DNA of 23,179 nt, from contig JBBBWG010009236.1 of NCBI GenBank assembly GCA_037176905.1, positions 1 to 23,179 of the forward strand, read 5' to 3'. The notes under the pieces are model-generated. The model saw nothing but the letters and a program-made list of their open reading frames with translations, ran no database searches and was not told the DNA's origin. The position numbers and the translations under genes are program-made. Within the stretch, counting starts at the first letter, position 1. Every line of letters starts with the position of its first letter. Of the stretch, positions 10,201-19,850 are shown piece after piece. This DNA comes from Azolla pinnata (lineage: Eukaryota > Streptophyta > Polypodiopsida > Salviniales > Salviniaceae).

Positions 10201-10599
10201 GCCGGTTTTGCCACAAGCCTTTAAGATGGAAGTGAATGCGATCGCATCCGGGGAGAGACCCTCTCCGAGCATTCGTTCGAAGCAATCCAATGCTTCATAC
10301 CCATGTCCTTGTTGAGCATACCCGGCAATTAGAGCTGACCAGCATACCACATCTCGGGCCGGAGTATCTCTAAGGACCAGCTCCGCCTTGGAAAGCTCGC
10401 CGCATTTGGCATACATGCTGATTAGAGTGCTGGCCAGAAAAGGACTCTTTTCGAGGAGGCCCTTCTTGAGGATGTCGGAATGCAGCTTAGAGCCTGCAGA
10501 GAGATCCTTCTTCCTAGCGCATGCCTTGACCAAGGACATGAAAGTGAGAGCTTCCGCTTGGTCGGCGTGGTGGTTCATCACAACCGCATTGCATCTCAT
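7291..10599 (-). CDS. PLS-class PPR protein with degenerate DYW domain
   Basis: Encodes 1102 residues in one uninterrupted frame. Residues 84-833 carry eight P-L-S modules of 102 residues (one of 103), marked by the P-motif Trp at 87, 189, 291, 393, 495, 597, 700 and 802; a further L and S motif precede them. E1/E2-type motifs follow (about 904-975), then a DYW-like domain (about 1015-1102). PPR proteins of this class bind organellar transcripts and usually direct C-to-U editing. Here the deaminase HxE motif is HNV (1039-1041), so the catalytic Glu is missing. The CxxCH part is kept (C1067, C1070, H1071), the PG pair is replaced (KERQNS), and the protein stops at HSFGDGKSV without CxCGDYW. 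The frame is open upstream to 10791 but has no ATG there, only a GTG at 10707; 10599 is the first in-frame ATG. No convincing transit peptide is visible, so an upstream exon may be missing. Organellar location is inferred from the family. Confidence 0.88.
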   Translation of the reverse strand: MRCNAVVMNHHADQAEALTFMSLVKACARKKDLSAGSKLHSDILKKGLLEKSPFLASTLISMYAKCGELSKAELVLRDTPARDVVCWSALIAGYAQQGHGYEALDCFERMLGEGLSPDAIAFTSILKACGKTGAIDRGKEIHDEIVRRGLLQKDIMLGTALVDMYAKCGVLRKAQQVLEELPFRNVVTWSVLIAGCVQHGENHEALNYFERMQSEGLFPDVVTFVCILKACGSIGAIDMGQRIHDEVASKGLLPTEVVLGTALIDMYAKCGMLKRAKQVLEELLIRNVVSWSALISGYVQHGQGHEALACFEDMKHDGIVPDVVIFISILSACGSTCACEKGKQVHDEIVGRGLLHKNIMLDNALVDMYAKCGMLGKAEQVLEELPARDVISWNALMAGYAQQEQWYEAFGCFERMQRDGISPDTISFICLLKACASGRLLDKGKQIHENIVNMGLLEKDIILGNALVDMYAKCGMLERARQVLEGLPGRTVITWSALITGYAQQEQCHEALNCFDQMMSEGIFPNYVTYIAVLKACAKTGSIDRGAQIHDEIVCGGLMHKDIALGNAVVDMYAKCGALEKARQVFDMLPVRDVVSWNALITAYAKSDNQCEEALSCYEKMQREGLISDAVTFICILKACGNIGAIDKGKQIHETIANIGLLENNIVLGTALVDMYAKCSMPSKAQQVLEDLSIRNTVSWNALMAGYAQEGQGHEALDCFKQMQDEGLSADAITFICILKACGSVGAIDKGKHIHDQIVERNLMGKDAVLGTALVDMYAKCGALDKAKEVLEGLPARNVVSWSAIIAGYAQQGEGGEALSCFQAMQYEGHSPNAVTVLSVLIACSRSGLLEEAQAIFANMNEKYGISPGVDHHTSMVLVYGCAGQFDRAISMISVMPSSDHPPFWLALLGACRKWGNVKLAMLGFDQLVQLNDAANPAAYVFMADIFAAAGMQKDAENIESLRLRHLASKERQNSIWVDASGDIHSFPLGSNKVSRIRDIYAKLEALSLDMTRNGYFPGVHRLLKKVSDLGNKDVGCHHNVLLAIVCALVNTNHDETIHVTDNWHICSDCHAATSAISKVTKRCIMVRDRTRLHSFGDGKSV
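8101..10350 (-). repeat. Eight-unit 306-bp coding tandem repeat (PPR modules)
   Basis: The P-L-S modules recur every 306 bases (309 once). Similarity is visible at DNA level: the plus strand repeats TTTGGCATACATATCCACC (or TGTCCACC) at each S motif and GCATATCCTGC-like sequence at each P motif. The repetition goes beyond what amino-acid constraint alone requires and suggests expansion by module duplication or ongoing gene conversion. Confidence 0.9.
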
Positions 10600-11799
10600 C
10601 GGGGAATTCCATGCAGTTGCTTCCTGTCTGATTCCTCTACGAGAAATTTTGCGCTGTTTCCGAAGATCGAGAGACAGGGCAGCCTCTCGTTCCTTCTGCG
10701 TCGACACAGAGTCGTCGTCGCAGGCGAAGGAGACGTGTACGATTTGCAGGGTACTTTTATCTATTTCCCGAAATACCCTCCGGAATTTGTTCTACACAAA
10801 TCTCGTAGGCGTACATGCAGATTGTCCAAAGTTTTGTCGCGTAAAAATAATGCAAAATAGCTCCTGACTGCATGGTAGAATCTGCAAACCGAAACGCGGA
10901 CCGATCAATTTCGTTTCCTGGGTGAAGATTCTCCTTCCGATTCACCGAATCCTCTTGTAAATTCCGTGTGCAAATCGTGATGTTTCGGCGCGTGTTCTGA
11001 GTGCATGCGGACAACCAGAATCGCTCACGCGAGATCGTATTTTTGCCCTCCTTGCTCGGCAACATTGTGAAGAGGCATCAAGTTTTCCGCTCAAAGTTCT
11101 TTTGACATCTCGTGGCCCCATCAACCATCCTTACACCCTAACGTGTTTTCGAGGAGAAGGCAGACATACATCCCCCGTCAATACGTACGTTTAGCTTACA
11201 TATACACCACGCATTGGCCATCTCAGGGTCCCATGGATGTTTTAAGCTTGAATCAATCTTGAAATCTTGCGCTGGTTTTGAGGACCGATTCGAGGAAGGG
11301 GAGGGCACCAGATCATCGAATGTCTGTCACGAAAATGAAATCATGTTTGACATCTGTACTGGCTATCGAGCAACAAAACGGTGTCGTAGTATTCCGAGCT
11401 CTACAGCTCCAGATGTCTATAGGGGTGGAACCACCGAGGTTCTGAACTAGGAGATGGATAGTTGAAGAAGATATTAATATTTGGAAATAATAGGAATTCC
11501 ATTAGAGAAAGTAATTACATTCATGACATTGGATCGATAGAACATATATGTATTTGGGAGAGCAATATGAGAGAATTAGAATTACGAATCTTAAAACTAA
11601 GTTTAGATAAAAGGAAGTAGAGAGATAAGGTTTGGATCACATAGATTAGAGAGATTAGGTTTAGGTAAGAGAGAGATTACAAAAGAGATAGATCAAAAGA
11701 GATAGATAGATGAAAATTAGAGATATAGAATAGGGTTTCGAAGAGATATCAGAAGAGATTAGGCTTTAGTATTATAAGTGATTAGGGTATAACAATTGG

Positions 11800-11862
11800 A
11801 TATTAGGGTTTTAGAAATAAGGTATTAGGGCTTTGGAAGTAGGTATTAGGGTTTTAGATATT
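11800..11862. repeat. Triple 21-bp repeat carrying telobox-like motifs
   Basis: Three adjacent 21-base units (11800-11820, 11821-11841, 11842-11862) each contain TATTAGGGTTTTAG or TATTAGGGCTTTGG. Related TAGGGTTT and ATTAGGG motifs lie just upstream at 11731 and 11781. On the minus strand these read AAACCCTAA, the plant telobox, which in other plants occurs in promoters of growth-related genes. They lie about 700 bases upstream of the WD40 start codon. Confidence 0.8.
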
Positions 11863-12028
11863 CTTATGAGCATATGCTCGTCTCTCCCCCTCCTTCTATG
11901 TACGCCACTCCTTATATAGGCTGTGGAGTGGGTCGCCATAGGAAAAAAACGCAGGAGGAAAAAAGTAGGAAAATAAAGCAGATAAAAAGTAGAAAAAAAG
12001 CAGAAAAAAGTAGAGAGAAAAAAAAAAC

Positions 12029-12093
12029 ATGAGAATCAACCCAATGACCTGTTCTTTTGAAGACAACTGCTTTATCCACTACACCCTACTCGC
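12029..12093 (-). pseudogene. tRNA-like fossil (degenerate tRNA or SINE head)
   Basis: The minus strand shows, in tRNA order and spacing, a D-arm-like GTGTAGTGGATAAAGC (12069-12084), an anticodon arm (12051-12067) with a 4-of-5-pair stem around loop CTTCAAA, and a T-arm-like GGGTTGATTCTC (12031-12042) that matches GGTTCGATTCC with one base lost. The D stem is shortened and the acceptor stem does not pair. A run of about ten T follows the T arm. It is therefore not a functional tRNA; a decayed tRNA or the tRNA-derived head of a SINE fits. The loop would read UCA, which could be UCC (Gly) with one change. Confidence 0.5.
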
Positions 12094-12559
12094 GTTATTA
12101 TTTTATCTATTTCTTGAGTTCTTCTATGCCTTCTTTAGCGTTCTTTTTCTCTATGCATTCCACATTGTGTGCTCAAAACATCAGGACAACGGAGCGAAAA
12201 AAATCCAGCGATTGCGAATCGTAACATGCTTGATAACCGATTCACATTTGTGTTGGATTTGCAGATCATCGTCGACAACGGTGGTTGTGTCTTGAGCCAG
12301 TTTTGGACATGGACATTGTTGTGGAGATGCATTAGTCACCACATCATCTTGTGAGGGCCATTCTAAAATCGCCCACCAAGGGAACAGAACCAGAGGACCG
12401 AGGATCTTCGATGCATTCTTCATCATCGACTCCCTCACACAGAGCAATGGAGCTTGGTCTTCGGTCCATTCTTCATCACCCACTGTATCACAGCCTTCGA
12501 CGGCAGAATTGGTAGAGCCCTCATAGCTCTTGTTGTGGAAGAAGCACTCACAGGAGAGG

Positions 12560-15500
12560 ATGATGAGGCCAATCTCTCCCAAAGATGAAGAAGATAATCC
12601 CGAGCCCAAGCGGCCCAAAAGAGATGCTGAAAATGGGGATGGAAGAGAAAGGGCAAGGATTGCGACGCCCGAACACATTCAGGCGCTGTCTCAGCTCGTC
12701 GACAATCGTCGTGCTGACCTAGAGCAGGCCGAAGCTGATGCTCGGAGAGCCGAATTGCAGGTTTTTTTCATAAGGCTTCCTCATCCTGTGTGCTTTTCTC
12801 TGAATTCCATTGTGCATTGTCTCATCTTTGGATCCTATTGTATGAATATTCTGATGTATCAATTCGTATGTCCATATGCTTTCGCTGTATATGTATATGT
12901 ATCGTGTAAATCTAGATGTAGAATAGGCCAAGGAGATCCTCTACAGTTTATATCTGCAGCTAGATGTAGATGTGTAAATGAATGTGGATCATACATCTAG
13001 TGGATGTATGTGCACTGGCATATTTTATCTACTGCATTAAACAGGAATGTCAGCCAAGATGCATTCAGGGGAGTTCAAAATAGGAAGTTTTCATCGATAA
13101 CAGATGCAATGCATATACATGTTGTATAAAATTATTGGCTGGATCTTTTAACCAAATAAAGTATATGTTTTACATCATTTTCTAGTGCAAAAGTTAACCA
13201 TTTGATTGAAGCAAATAAGATCCCAACCTAAGCTTCGTATCTTTTACATAGGATCTCGTAGGATGGGAAATTTATAGCACAGAATATGATTTCCAATTGA
13301 TTATTCTTCGATTTGATAACGTAACTGCTGAAAACTCTCATTGGCTTGCATCCTATGTCACAAAGAATATTTGTTTTTAAGTTTGTACGAACAGAAAATT
13401 CACAACAAGGATGTGCTTTTGATTGATTACAGTTTAATGGTCTATAAGACAGATCCTGAACTCAGGTCATTATTATAATCTACATAGACACCGGATTTGT
13501 GCAGCTAGGACGGGCAAGAAAGAGGCTCTTGGATGCCGAGACTCAATTAGCTAGTGCAAAAACCTGTCTTAATCCATTGGGAACTCCCTCTTCTGATTCT
13601 CGCTCAAAATCCAAAATAGAGCAAGCTGCCGATGTTTCTCTGAAAGAAAAGACGGATAGCAAACCACCTTTGGTACTACCAGGGGCAAATGGGAATTCTA
13701 GCTTGAGTGGAAAAGGAGGGCCTGTAAAGAAAACTCCTGAGTCCCGGACCCCACCACCAGCACCTCGAACTGAACCTTCTGCAATAAACAAGATGAAGGT
13801 GGTTAAAACTGAAAGTGGGAGTCCGGTAGAAAAGTCTCATGTGAGAAAGCGTGCAGGTATACGAAACGTCTTTTTCATTTTAGTTATCCAGTGCACATAA
13901 ATTCTTTTTTTTCTGTAGAATATTCAATAATACCTTTGTGGTTCAGAGAACTTGAGGTAAGAATTAGTTGAGTCTGTTCTCTGGAAACTTTAATTGGTTT
14001 AGTTCTTGTTTCCTTTGAAACACAAGGGACGTGGATCATATGAATAATAAACACCTATTTAGTGCCAACTAGATTACTATTGCAAACATCCTTGTGAATA
14101 TGGAAGGCAGAGTATAGCCATGGAAATTGACCAGAAGAATTTAGCCGACTTAATTCAGCATGTGCCCTTTATATAACAACAGTGACCAGGACATGTACTT
14201 GGATCAGCTAATTGTGCCGCATCTGTAATTTAATTTATGAGTTTCAATATACTTCCTGAATCTACGAGTTCATTTTAAGCATTCTCAAGAATGTAAACAC
14301 ATTAGAAGGATTCAAGGAAGCTACTGTATACCTTGCATATGAGTGGTGCATGTTAGCATGTAACGACATAAGGCTTACAGGATTGTAATTATTACACCCA
14401 TAACCTCAAAGTGGCCACAATCTTGGTGCATGTCAATAGTTCCAGACCCTACAAATATGGCATTGTTGTGAGTTAAGGAAATCTCAGATGGAAACCTCTA
14501 GGATCTTTCCAATCTACTCAGTCTATCATTGTTAGTATCACAGTCACCCAGCTTATCTGTGCGGTGGACTTTCCACTGTCAATGCCATCAGAGGACCCTT
14601 TTTCCTACGAGTGCAGATATCTGGAATTCTTCCTGAAGGATATTGCTTCTTACCATCATCGATCTCCCATCCCGAAAACACTCAGATCACCCACTTTAAT
14701 CATCTTATATAGTATCCTTTGGTACATTCTCGTTAGATATAAACCACTCTTTTATGTGGAAGCCATTTGCATTGTGGAACACGGTTAATAATGAATGAAC
14801 TAACTGTTAGAGCACTAAATTCCCGTATAGCATTTTTAATGGTTACATCTCCTTTTCATGAGGATATATAAAGGGGACTCTTATTGAAATAGTTTTGCCT
14901 CTCAATATGGTTTCCCTAAATGCATCAATGCATATGTAATTCCCGTGATATGAATGCGTTTTAAACCTTAATCTGTTGTAATTTATCATTTTCATTTTTA
15001 AGCAATTAAAAAAACGTTATGTATGTTTGTGCAGAATCTGGGCGGAACTTGTGCAAGACAAATGTTTGCCAAATCAAACATACGTTAGAAGCATGCACTT
15101 TTGAGTTTTTGAGAACACAAATCTAGCATAATAGCAACTTGCATCCTTGCATTTACATGGCGCTCAATGGTGATGTGGACAAAACTGAGAAAACAAATTA
15201 GCGATATGCACGAATCTCCGTGCAAATTTGTATATACGTGTCAAGATGATAAATGTGATTGATTTGATGGTAAAACGGACACACAATGTAAAGAATGATA
15301 TGAAAATTTCAACCTGCCTGTAAAACATTTTAAAGAGAAAATCTGCTAAACTTATTGAAGGCCAAATGCCTGAATAATATTTTTCAAATAAACTCTCAAA
15401 TGACTTACGTGTTATTAAAGCTTCCTACCTTACCTTTGGCAAGTTTGTTTCCTTCTCTCTATCTGCTGTGATATTAAAATAACATATGGCAATATAAACT

Positions 15501-18043
15501 TTCTGAAATCACTGTGCTAAATCGCTTTGCTTATGCAGAACCTAGAGAAACTGTAAATTTGGTCCCTTCTATTCGTAGAAGTAGTGCACCTGAAGTTTTA
15601 CGAATGCTTCAAACCAGCTATATTGGGAGCCAGCATAAGCGCAAGCTACGGAGTCTGGCTATTAATCCCACCTCTGAGCAGATTTGTGCAACAAGGTAAT
15701 AATTGAAGGCTTCTGGTAAAGGAACTCTTGTTGGCAAATTTTTGCTTGTTCATTGAAGAAAATCATCAGATACTTTTTCATGTATTGCGACATCCAGAAG
15801 TCAAGAAGATATAGGACGATCGAATGTTGGAACAAGCATCCATTTCTTGGCATTGTTAAAGGAGGACAGGCGTAGAATAATTGTCATGGAATTAATATGA
15901 GGCTTAGAAAGATTAAAATTGCACCTAGCATCTTCGCATTTTTAAAGAAGCATTCACATTATATGGCATGATCCGTGTTTTTTGTTGTTTCAGTGCATTG
16001 GATGGCATCATCAGTTTGTGGCAAATCCACGGCAGAGGGTATGGAGATGTTGGTTTTTGTGCGTTTGTTATTGAATGTCTGTCTTTAATAATACTCTTGT
16101 TATGTGCATGGTGGCTTTCTACATGCAATTGCTCTGATGAACAACTAAGTAACAGTACAATAGATGTGCTGGTAATGTGTGCCAGAAAAATTTCACTGTT
16201 TTATTTTAGATATATCTGGAACTTCCAAACATTGTACCTAGTTTCAAGGTCAATGTGAATCAATGCTTGTACTGTCTCCATCTCAAGTCCTCAATGTACT
16301 ACGAATGCCATATTCGACAGTTAATTCTTATATGGTCATTTGTGTTGAAATACCAGTTTTATCAAGCTCTTAAAGCAATGTAAATATTTCTCTCACAGAG
16401 ACTATTATAATTGCGTTTGTAGTACGGAAACTTCAATGTTCTTTCACCTGTTTTTCATTATTTCAGGCCCTGCAATTATGCATTCAAGCATATTTGCTGG
16501 TCCTAACGTCATAATAATTTAAAGCGCCGTTAAATGAAGAGAGCTCAGTTTTAATGGACATGACGTTTCATTACCTATTTCATACCTTTTTGGTTCTTCC
16601 AATGTGTAAATTTCATTTGGTGTCTATTTTACTGCTAACTGCAAAGTATTCTTATATTTTGAATGTTGTCCAAACCATTCTCATGGTTTGTCATTTCTAT
16701 ACATATTCTTTTCCACATATTCGGTTTCCTTCTAATTAGGCTCATGTACATGACATGAGGCAACAATGTTTAAAGAATTTTTGTGAGTTCTTGCAGTATA
16801 TATAGTACACATTTAAGATTTAAGATCTGAGAGCATGCTTTTAAATATAATATTGGGTTTATGTCAATCTTACATGAAGAAATGGTGGCTGTTTTTTTGG
16901 ACTTTTTCTTTTCAACAGCAATGACCTCTATCCACTTACGTCAGTGGATTGTCTGTCTCCAAAGCAAAGAAGGTGGCCAGAAGATATGGTTTGGCACCCT
17001 AATGGAGATTGTTTACTAGCTTGTTATAGTGCAGACGGACACGATAATCAAGTAGCAGTAATAGACTCCTCGGCAAAGGTAAGATTTTGGCAGATCTATA
17101 CCACTAGAAATTCAGTCTGTATCTGAGCTTGTATAAAATATTTGCAGGTGAAGGCCAAGTTCCTTGATGATAAGCCTCACATCAAAGGAATAATAAACAG
17201 CATAGCCTTCTTGCCTTGGGGTAATGATGTTTTTGTTACAGGAGGCAGTGACCATGCTGTATGCTTATGGGAAGAAAAAGAGACAAATGAAGGACAGAAA
17301 TGGAAAGCTAGGGCCTTACATAGATCCCAACATACGTCAGCTGTTATGGGTGTTGCTGGATTGCAGCAAAAAGAACTTGTGATATCAGCTGGGGCTGACA
17401 AGCGTGTAGTTGCACATGATGTCCGCTATAATAGGTCCGATGCTCGCTACACTCTTGAAAGTAAAGCTATGGGCGTGCTGCCAAATCCAGCCGACTTCAA
17501 TCTTTTCATGGTGCAAACTGGGTATGAGCTAATAACCTCTGTCCTAAACTTAAGCTGTAACAGCATTGTTAATGCTAAATTTTGGTCTTTAACATGAACT
17601 CTCAACCCATATATTAAATCTTAAACATACACTATATCCCACAAACATTACAAGCCGTGCGCTTTGACTTGTTTGCATTTTTTGTTATTTTGACTTTAAC
17701 AATAAGCATTTGTATTAACAGAACTCCGGGGCAACAGCTTCGGCTTTTTGATATACGGGTCCAACGCACAGAACTTCATACCTTCGGTTGGAAGCAAGAA
17801 GTAAGTGATTCACAATCAGCTCTCATTGACCAAACTTGGTCACAGAATGGTTATTATATCGCATCGGGATCTACTGATCCAAAGATTCATATTTTTGATA
17901 TACGATATAACTCAAAAGAGCCATCTCAAAGCATCAAAGCACACCAAAAGAGGGTCTTAAAAGCTGCTTGGCATCATACATTACCTTTGCTGATCTCGAT
18001 TTCTTCAGACCTAAATATTGGTCTTCATAGGTACGCTACGTGA
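12560..18043 (+). CDS. WD40 repeat protein of a plant transducin-like family
   Basis: Seven exons: 12560-12760, 13505-13856, 15539-15695, 15994-16038, 16919-17078, 17148-17521 and 17722-18043. All introns are GT-AG and all exon phases match, giving 536 residues. The N-terminus is acidic and basic with a likely nuclear signal (KRPKR, 17-21), then a coiled coil (about 38-90) and a disordered Pro/Ser-rich part. WD40 blades begin near 219 (SQHKRKLRSLAINPTSEQIC, ALDGIISLWQ) and continue through GGSDHAVCLWEEK, SAGADKRVVAHDV, LRLFDIR and SGSTDPKIHIFDIR to SISSDLNIGLHR. It matches the layout of an uncharacterised plant transducin/WD40 family from memory, so it is probably a scaffold, not an enzyme. 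An in-frame TAG at 12524 and the ATG pair at 12560/12563 set the start. The stop at 18041 comes from reading past a possible donor at 18031 (CATAG|GTACGC), so a further exon is conceivable. Confidence 0.9.
12761..13504 (+). other. WD40 intron 1
   Basis: The intron starts GTTTTTTTC and ends TTTGTGCAG. It is AT-rich and holds no recognisable gene. ATGTATATGTAT and CTAGATGTAGA-type simple motifs recur around 12890-12980. Confidence 0.85.
13857..15538 (+). other. WD40 intron 2, the largest intron
   Basis: A 1682-base intron starting GTATACG and ending TTATGCAG. I see no gene in it; a 74-codon open frame at 14564-14788 has no recognisable domain. No terminal inverted repeat or target-site duplication was noticed that would mark a nested transposon. 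Confidence 0.85.
16039..16918 (+). other. WD40 intron 4
   Basis: Begins GTATGG after GGCAGAGG and ends TTTTCAACAG. The split Gly codon (GG with C) is restored across it. It is T-rich, contains nothing else recognisable, and its flanking exon 4 is only 45 bases. Confidence 0.85.
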
Positions 18044-19850
18044 AGACAGTCTTAGGTTTGGATATCATTGGCATTTTTCTTGTGCAGATTGAGCTTTCCA
18101 CATTATTCTTAGATACTCATTACGTTTCGGGCAACAAGTGCCCACATGTATGTGGACAAGAACACCCCAGAAATAATGTATAGAGTGAACTAATTTCTGA
18201 TCATTGAATAATTTCACAGAATATTTTGTGTTTCATTTCATAATGCAATCAGTTGGATTTATAGAATGCGTCCTTGCATAATCGTTCCAGTATTACATAT
18301 TTTACGATTACATTTTTATTTTCTTATATATGCATTATAGAAAGTTTACAAATTACTCTCTTAATCCCAACTGTGTGCTTCATGAAGTTCAAGAGGAGTC
18401 AGATGAACTATGTCAACATCAGTATACAGATATCAGTAGGATGACCGATTAATGATACCTATTAACAGTGGTTACTGGTAGATGCACTTCTCAATATGAT
18501 CCTTCTATTTAAGTGTATAGCATCCTGTATAGGTTTTTTGGAGTTTGTATGTCTGAAGTTTGTTGGAATTCAGCTGGCTTGTGGATACATACGATCATTG
18601 ACCACCATTTGGGACCTTTAAAATAAAGTTAGTAATATTAGTAATATGGCTACAAGATGCATCGACATAAGCAAAAATTAAGTCAAAGAAATTAAATATG
18701 ATAGGAAGGATGCAGAACCTCATTGATGATTCAAGCTGTAACTCGATTTATTCAGACATTGAAAGTGCTTGTGTGGGGAAGTTTTCGGACCATTCGCAGT
18801 GGCCAGGTTTTCAAGGCCTTTGAAAGTTTTTGACTTTTTTCACGTACTGCCAGTAGGATTCAGTACAAAGTAACTGAATTTTTTGCTGAGTTCTGGAAGG
18901 ATTTCTCCCTATATTTTAAACATCTAATGCTTGAGAATCTGTATAATCTAGATTCAATGTCTAATAATGATGTTTTCTATACTAATCCACTCCATGACAT
19001 TCCATATCAACCATCAAACTTATCACCTTAATTGTTCTCGGAGCAGTCTTCGAAAATGTACCTACCTCACGTGAGATTGGTAAATCATATTAAGTGAATA
19101 TTCCAATATCATATTGATCCTTGTCTTATTCAGCAAGATCTAGCATTAATCACCATCATCATGACAACTTTATCCATGACCTAAATTTATAATTAGGTAT
19201 TGTGGAGATGATGGGTTTGACATTGAAAGCTATCATACGAAGCACAAAATGTGTTGTCAATTGTAAGAAATGCACGAAGGTTACAACTCATTCAACATGG
19301 TTTAGGGTTTAACATGATTTGTCATTAGTGTTCTGATTCAATTCATATAATCGCACCATTGTACCGAATCAAAGATTTAATTTAAAACGTAACAATAAAA
19401 CTTTTGATACAGCCTTTAAATACATTAAGCAAGTTAACCAAGCGATCAGTAAGACATTTGTAAAGAAGATTAAGTGGTAAAAATGTTGCTTCAAAACACC
19501 ACTTGTTTTCATGATGAAAATAATGAGCCCAATCAGATTACAAAGATATTTTCATACACTACAACTGAATGTCGGATCCAAAGAATATTGACGAATTATT
19601 GTATGATAAGCTCGATCTGCCTCAAAAAGTAGATGCTGGTCAACTAAGGTACAAATTATCTACATGGCTAAAGCAATGAATGACAGCCACAAATATAACA
19701 TTCAATGCTCGATATATGTGAATACTTCCAACATACAGAGCCCCAGATATTGATAGCATCTACTGCCACAACACATTTAACACAGGCTTCTTCTTTATTT
19801 TCTTCACAGAATCCACTGCTGTGATAACCCAAACCTTTCAAAGAATAAGG
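18044..19850. other. Intergenic region between converging WD40 and AGPase genes
   Basis: This AT-rich stretch must hold both 3' UTRs. I see no gene, RNA or mobile element in it. AATAAA occurs on the plus strand at 18622-18627, some 580 bases past the WD40 stop, a distant poly(A) candidate. Confidence 0.6.
19794..19799 (-). terminator. Candidate poly(A) signal of the AGPase gene
   Basis: The minus strand reads AATAAA about 52 bases past the AGPase stop codon, in an A/G-rich context. Plant poly(A) signals are loose, so this is only a candidate. Confidence 0.4.

Larger units (their letters stand above)
10600..12559. other. Divergent intergenic region between PPR and WD40 genes
   Basis: This region separates the minus-strand PPR gene from the plus-strand WD40 gene and should hold both promoters. 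On the minus strand near 11200 there is GTATATGTAA with CCAAT about ten bases upstream, a weak core-promoter candidate for the PPR gene. On the plus strand CTTATATAGG at 11911-11920 is a weak TATA candidate for the WD40 gene. Between 11560 and 11760 the sequence is purine-rich (AGAGATAGAT-like). Several ATGs lie between 11920 and 12560, so a 5' UTR intron for the WD40 gene is possible. A tRNA-like fossil and a telobox-bearing repeat are listed separately. Confidence 0.5.

Noticed and set aside
8110..10867. Several plus-strand frames antisense to the PPR gene
   Set aside because: They recur with the 306-bp repeat (CIHIHQS, AYMSTKA) and are simply the reverse complement of PPR modules.
12181..12678. 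165-codon minus-strand open frame over the WD40 first exon
   Set aside because: It lies antisense to a well-supported exon and its 5' region and shows no family motif.
14564..14788. 74-codon open frame in WD40 intron 2
   Set aside because: No similarity to a transposon or plant protein was recognised, and there is no splice-supported exon.
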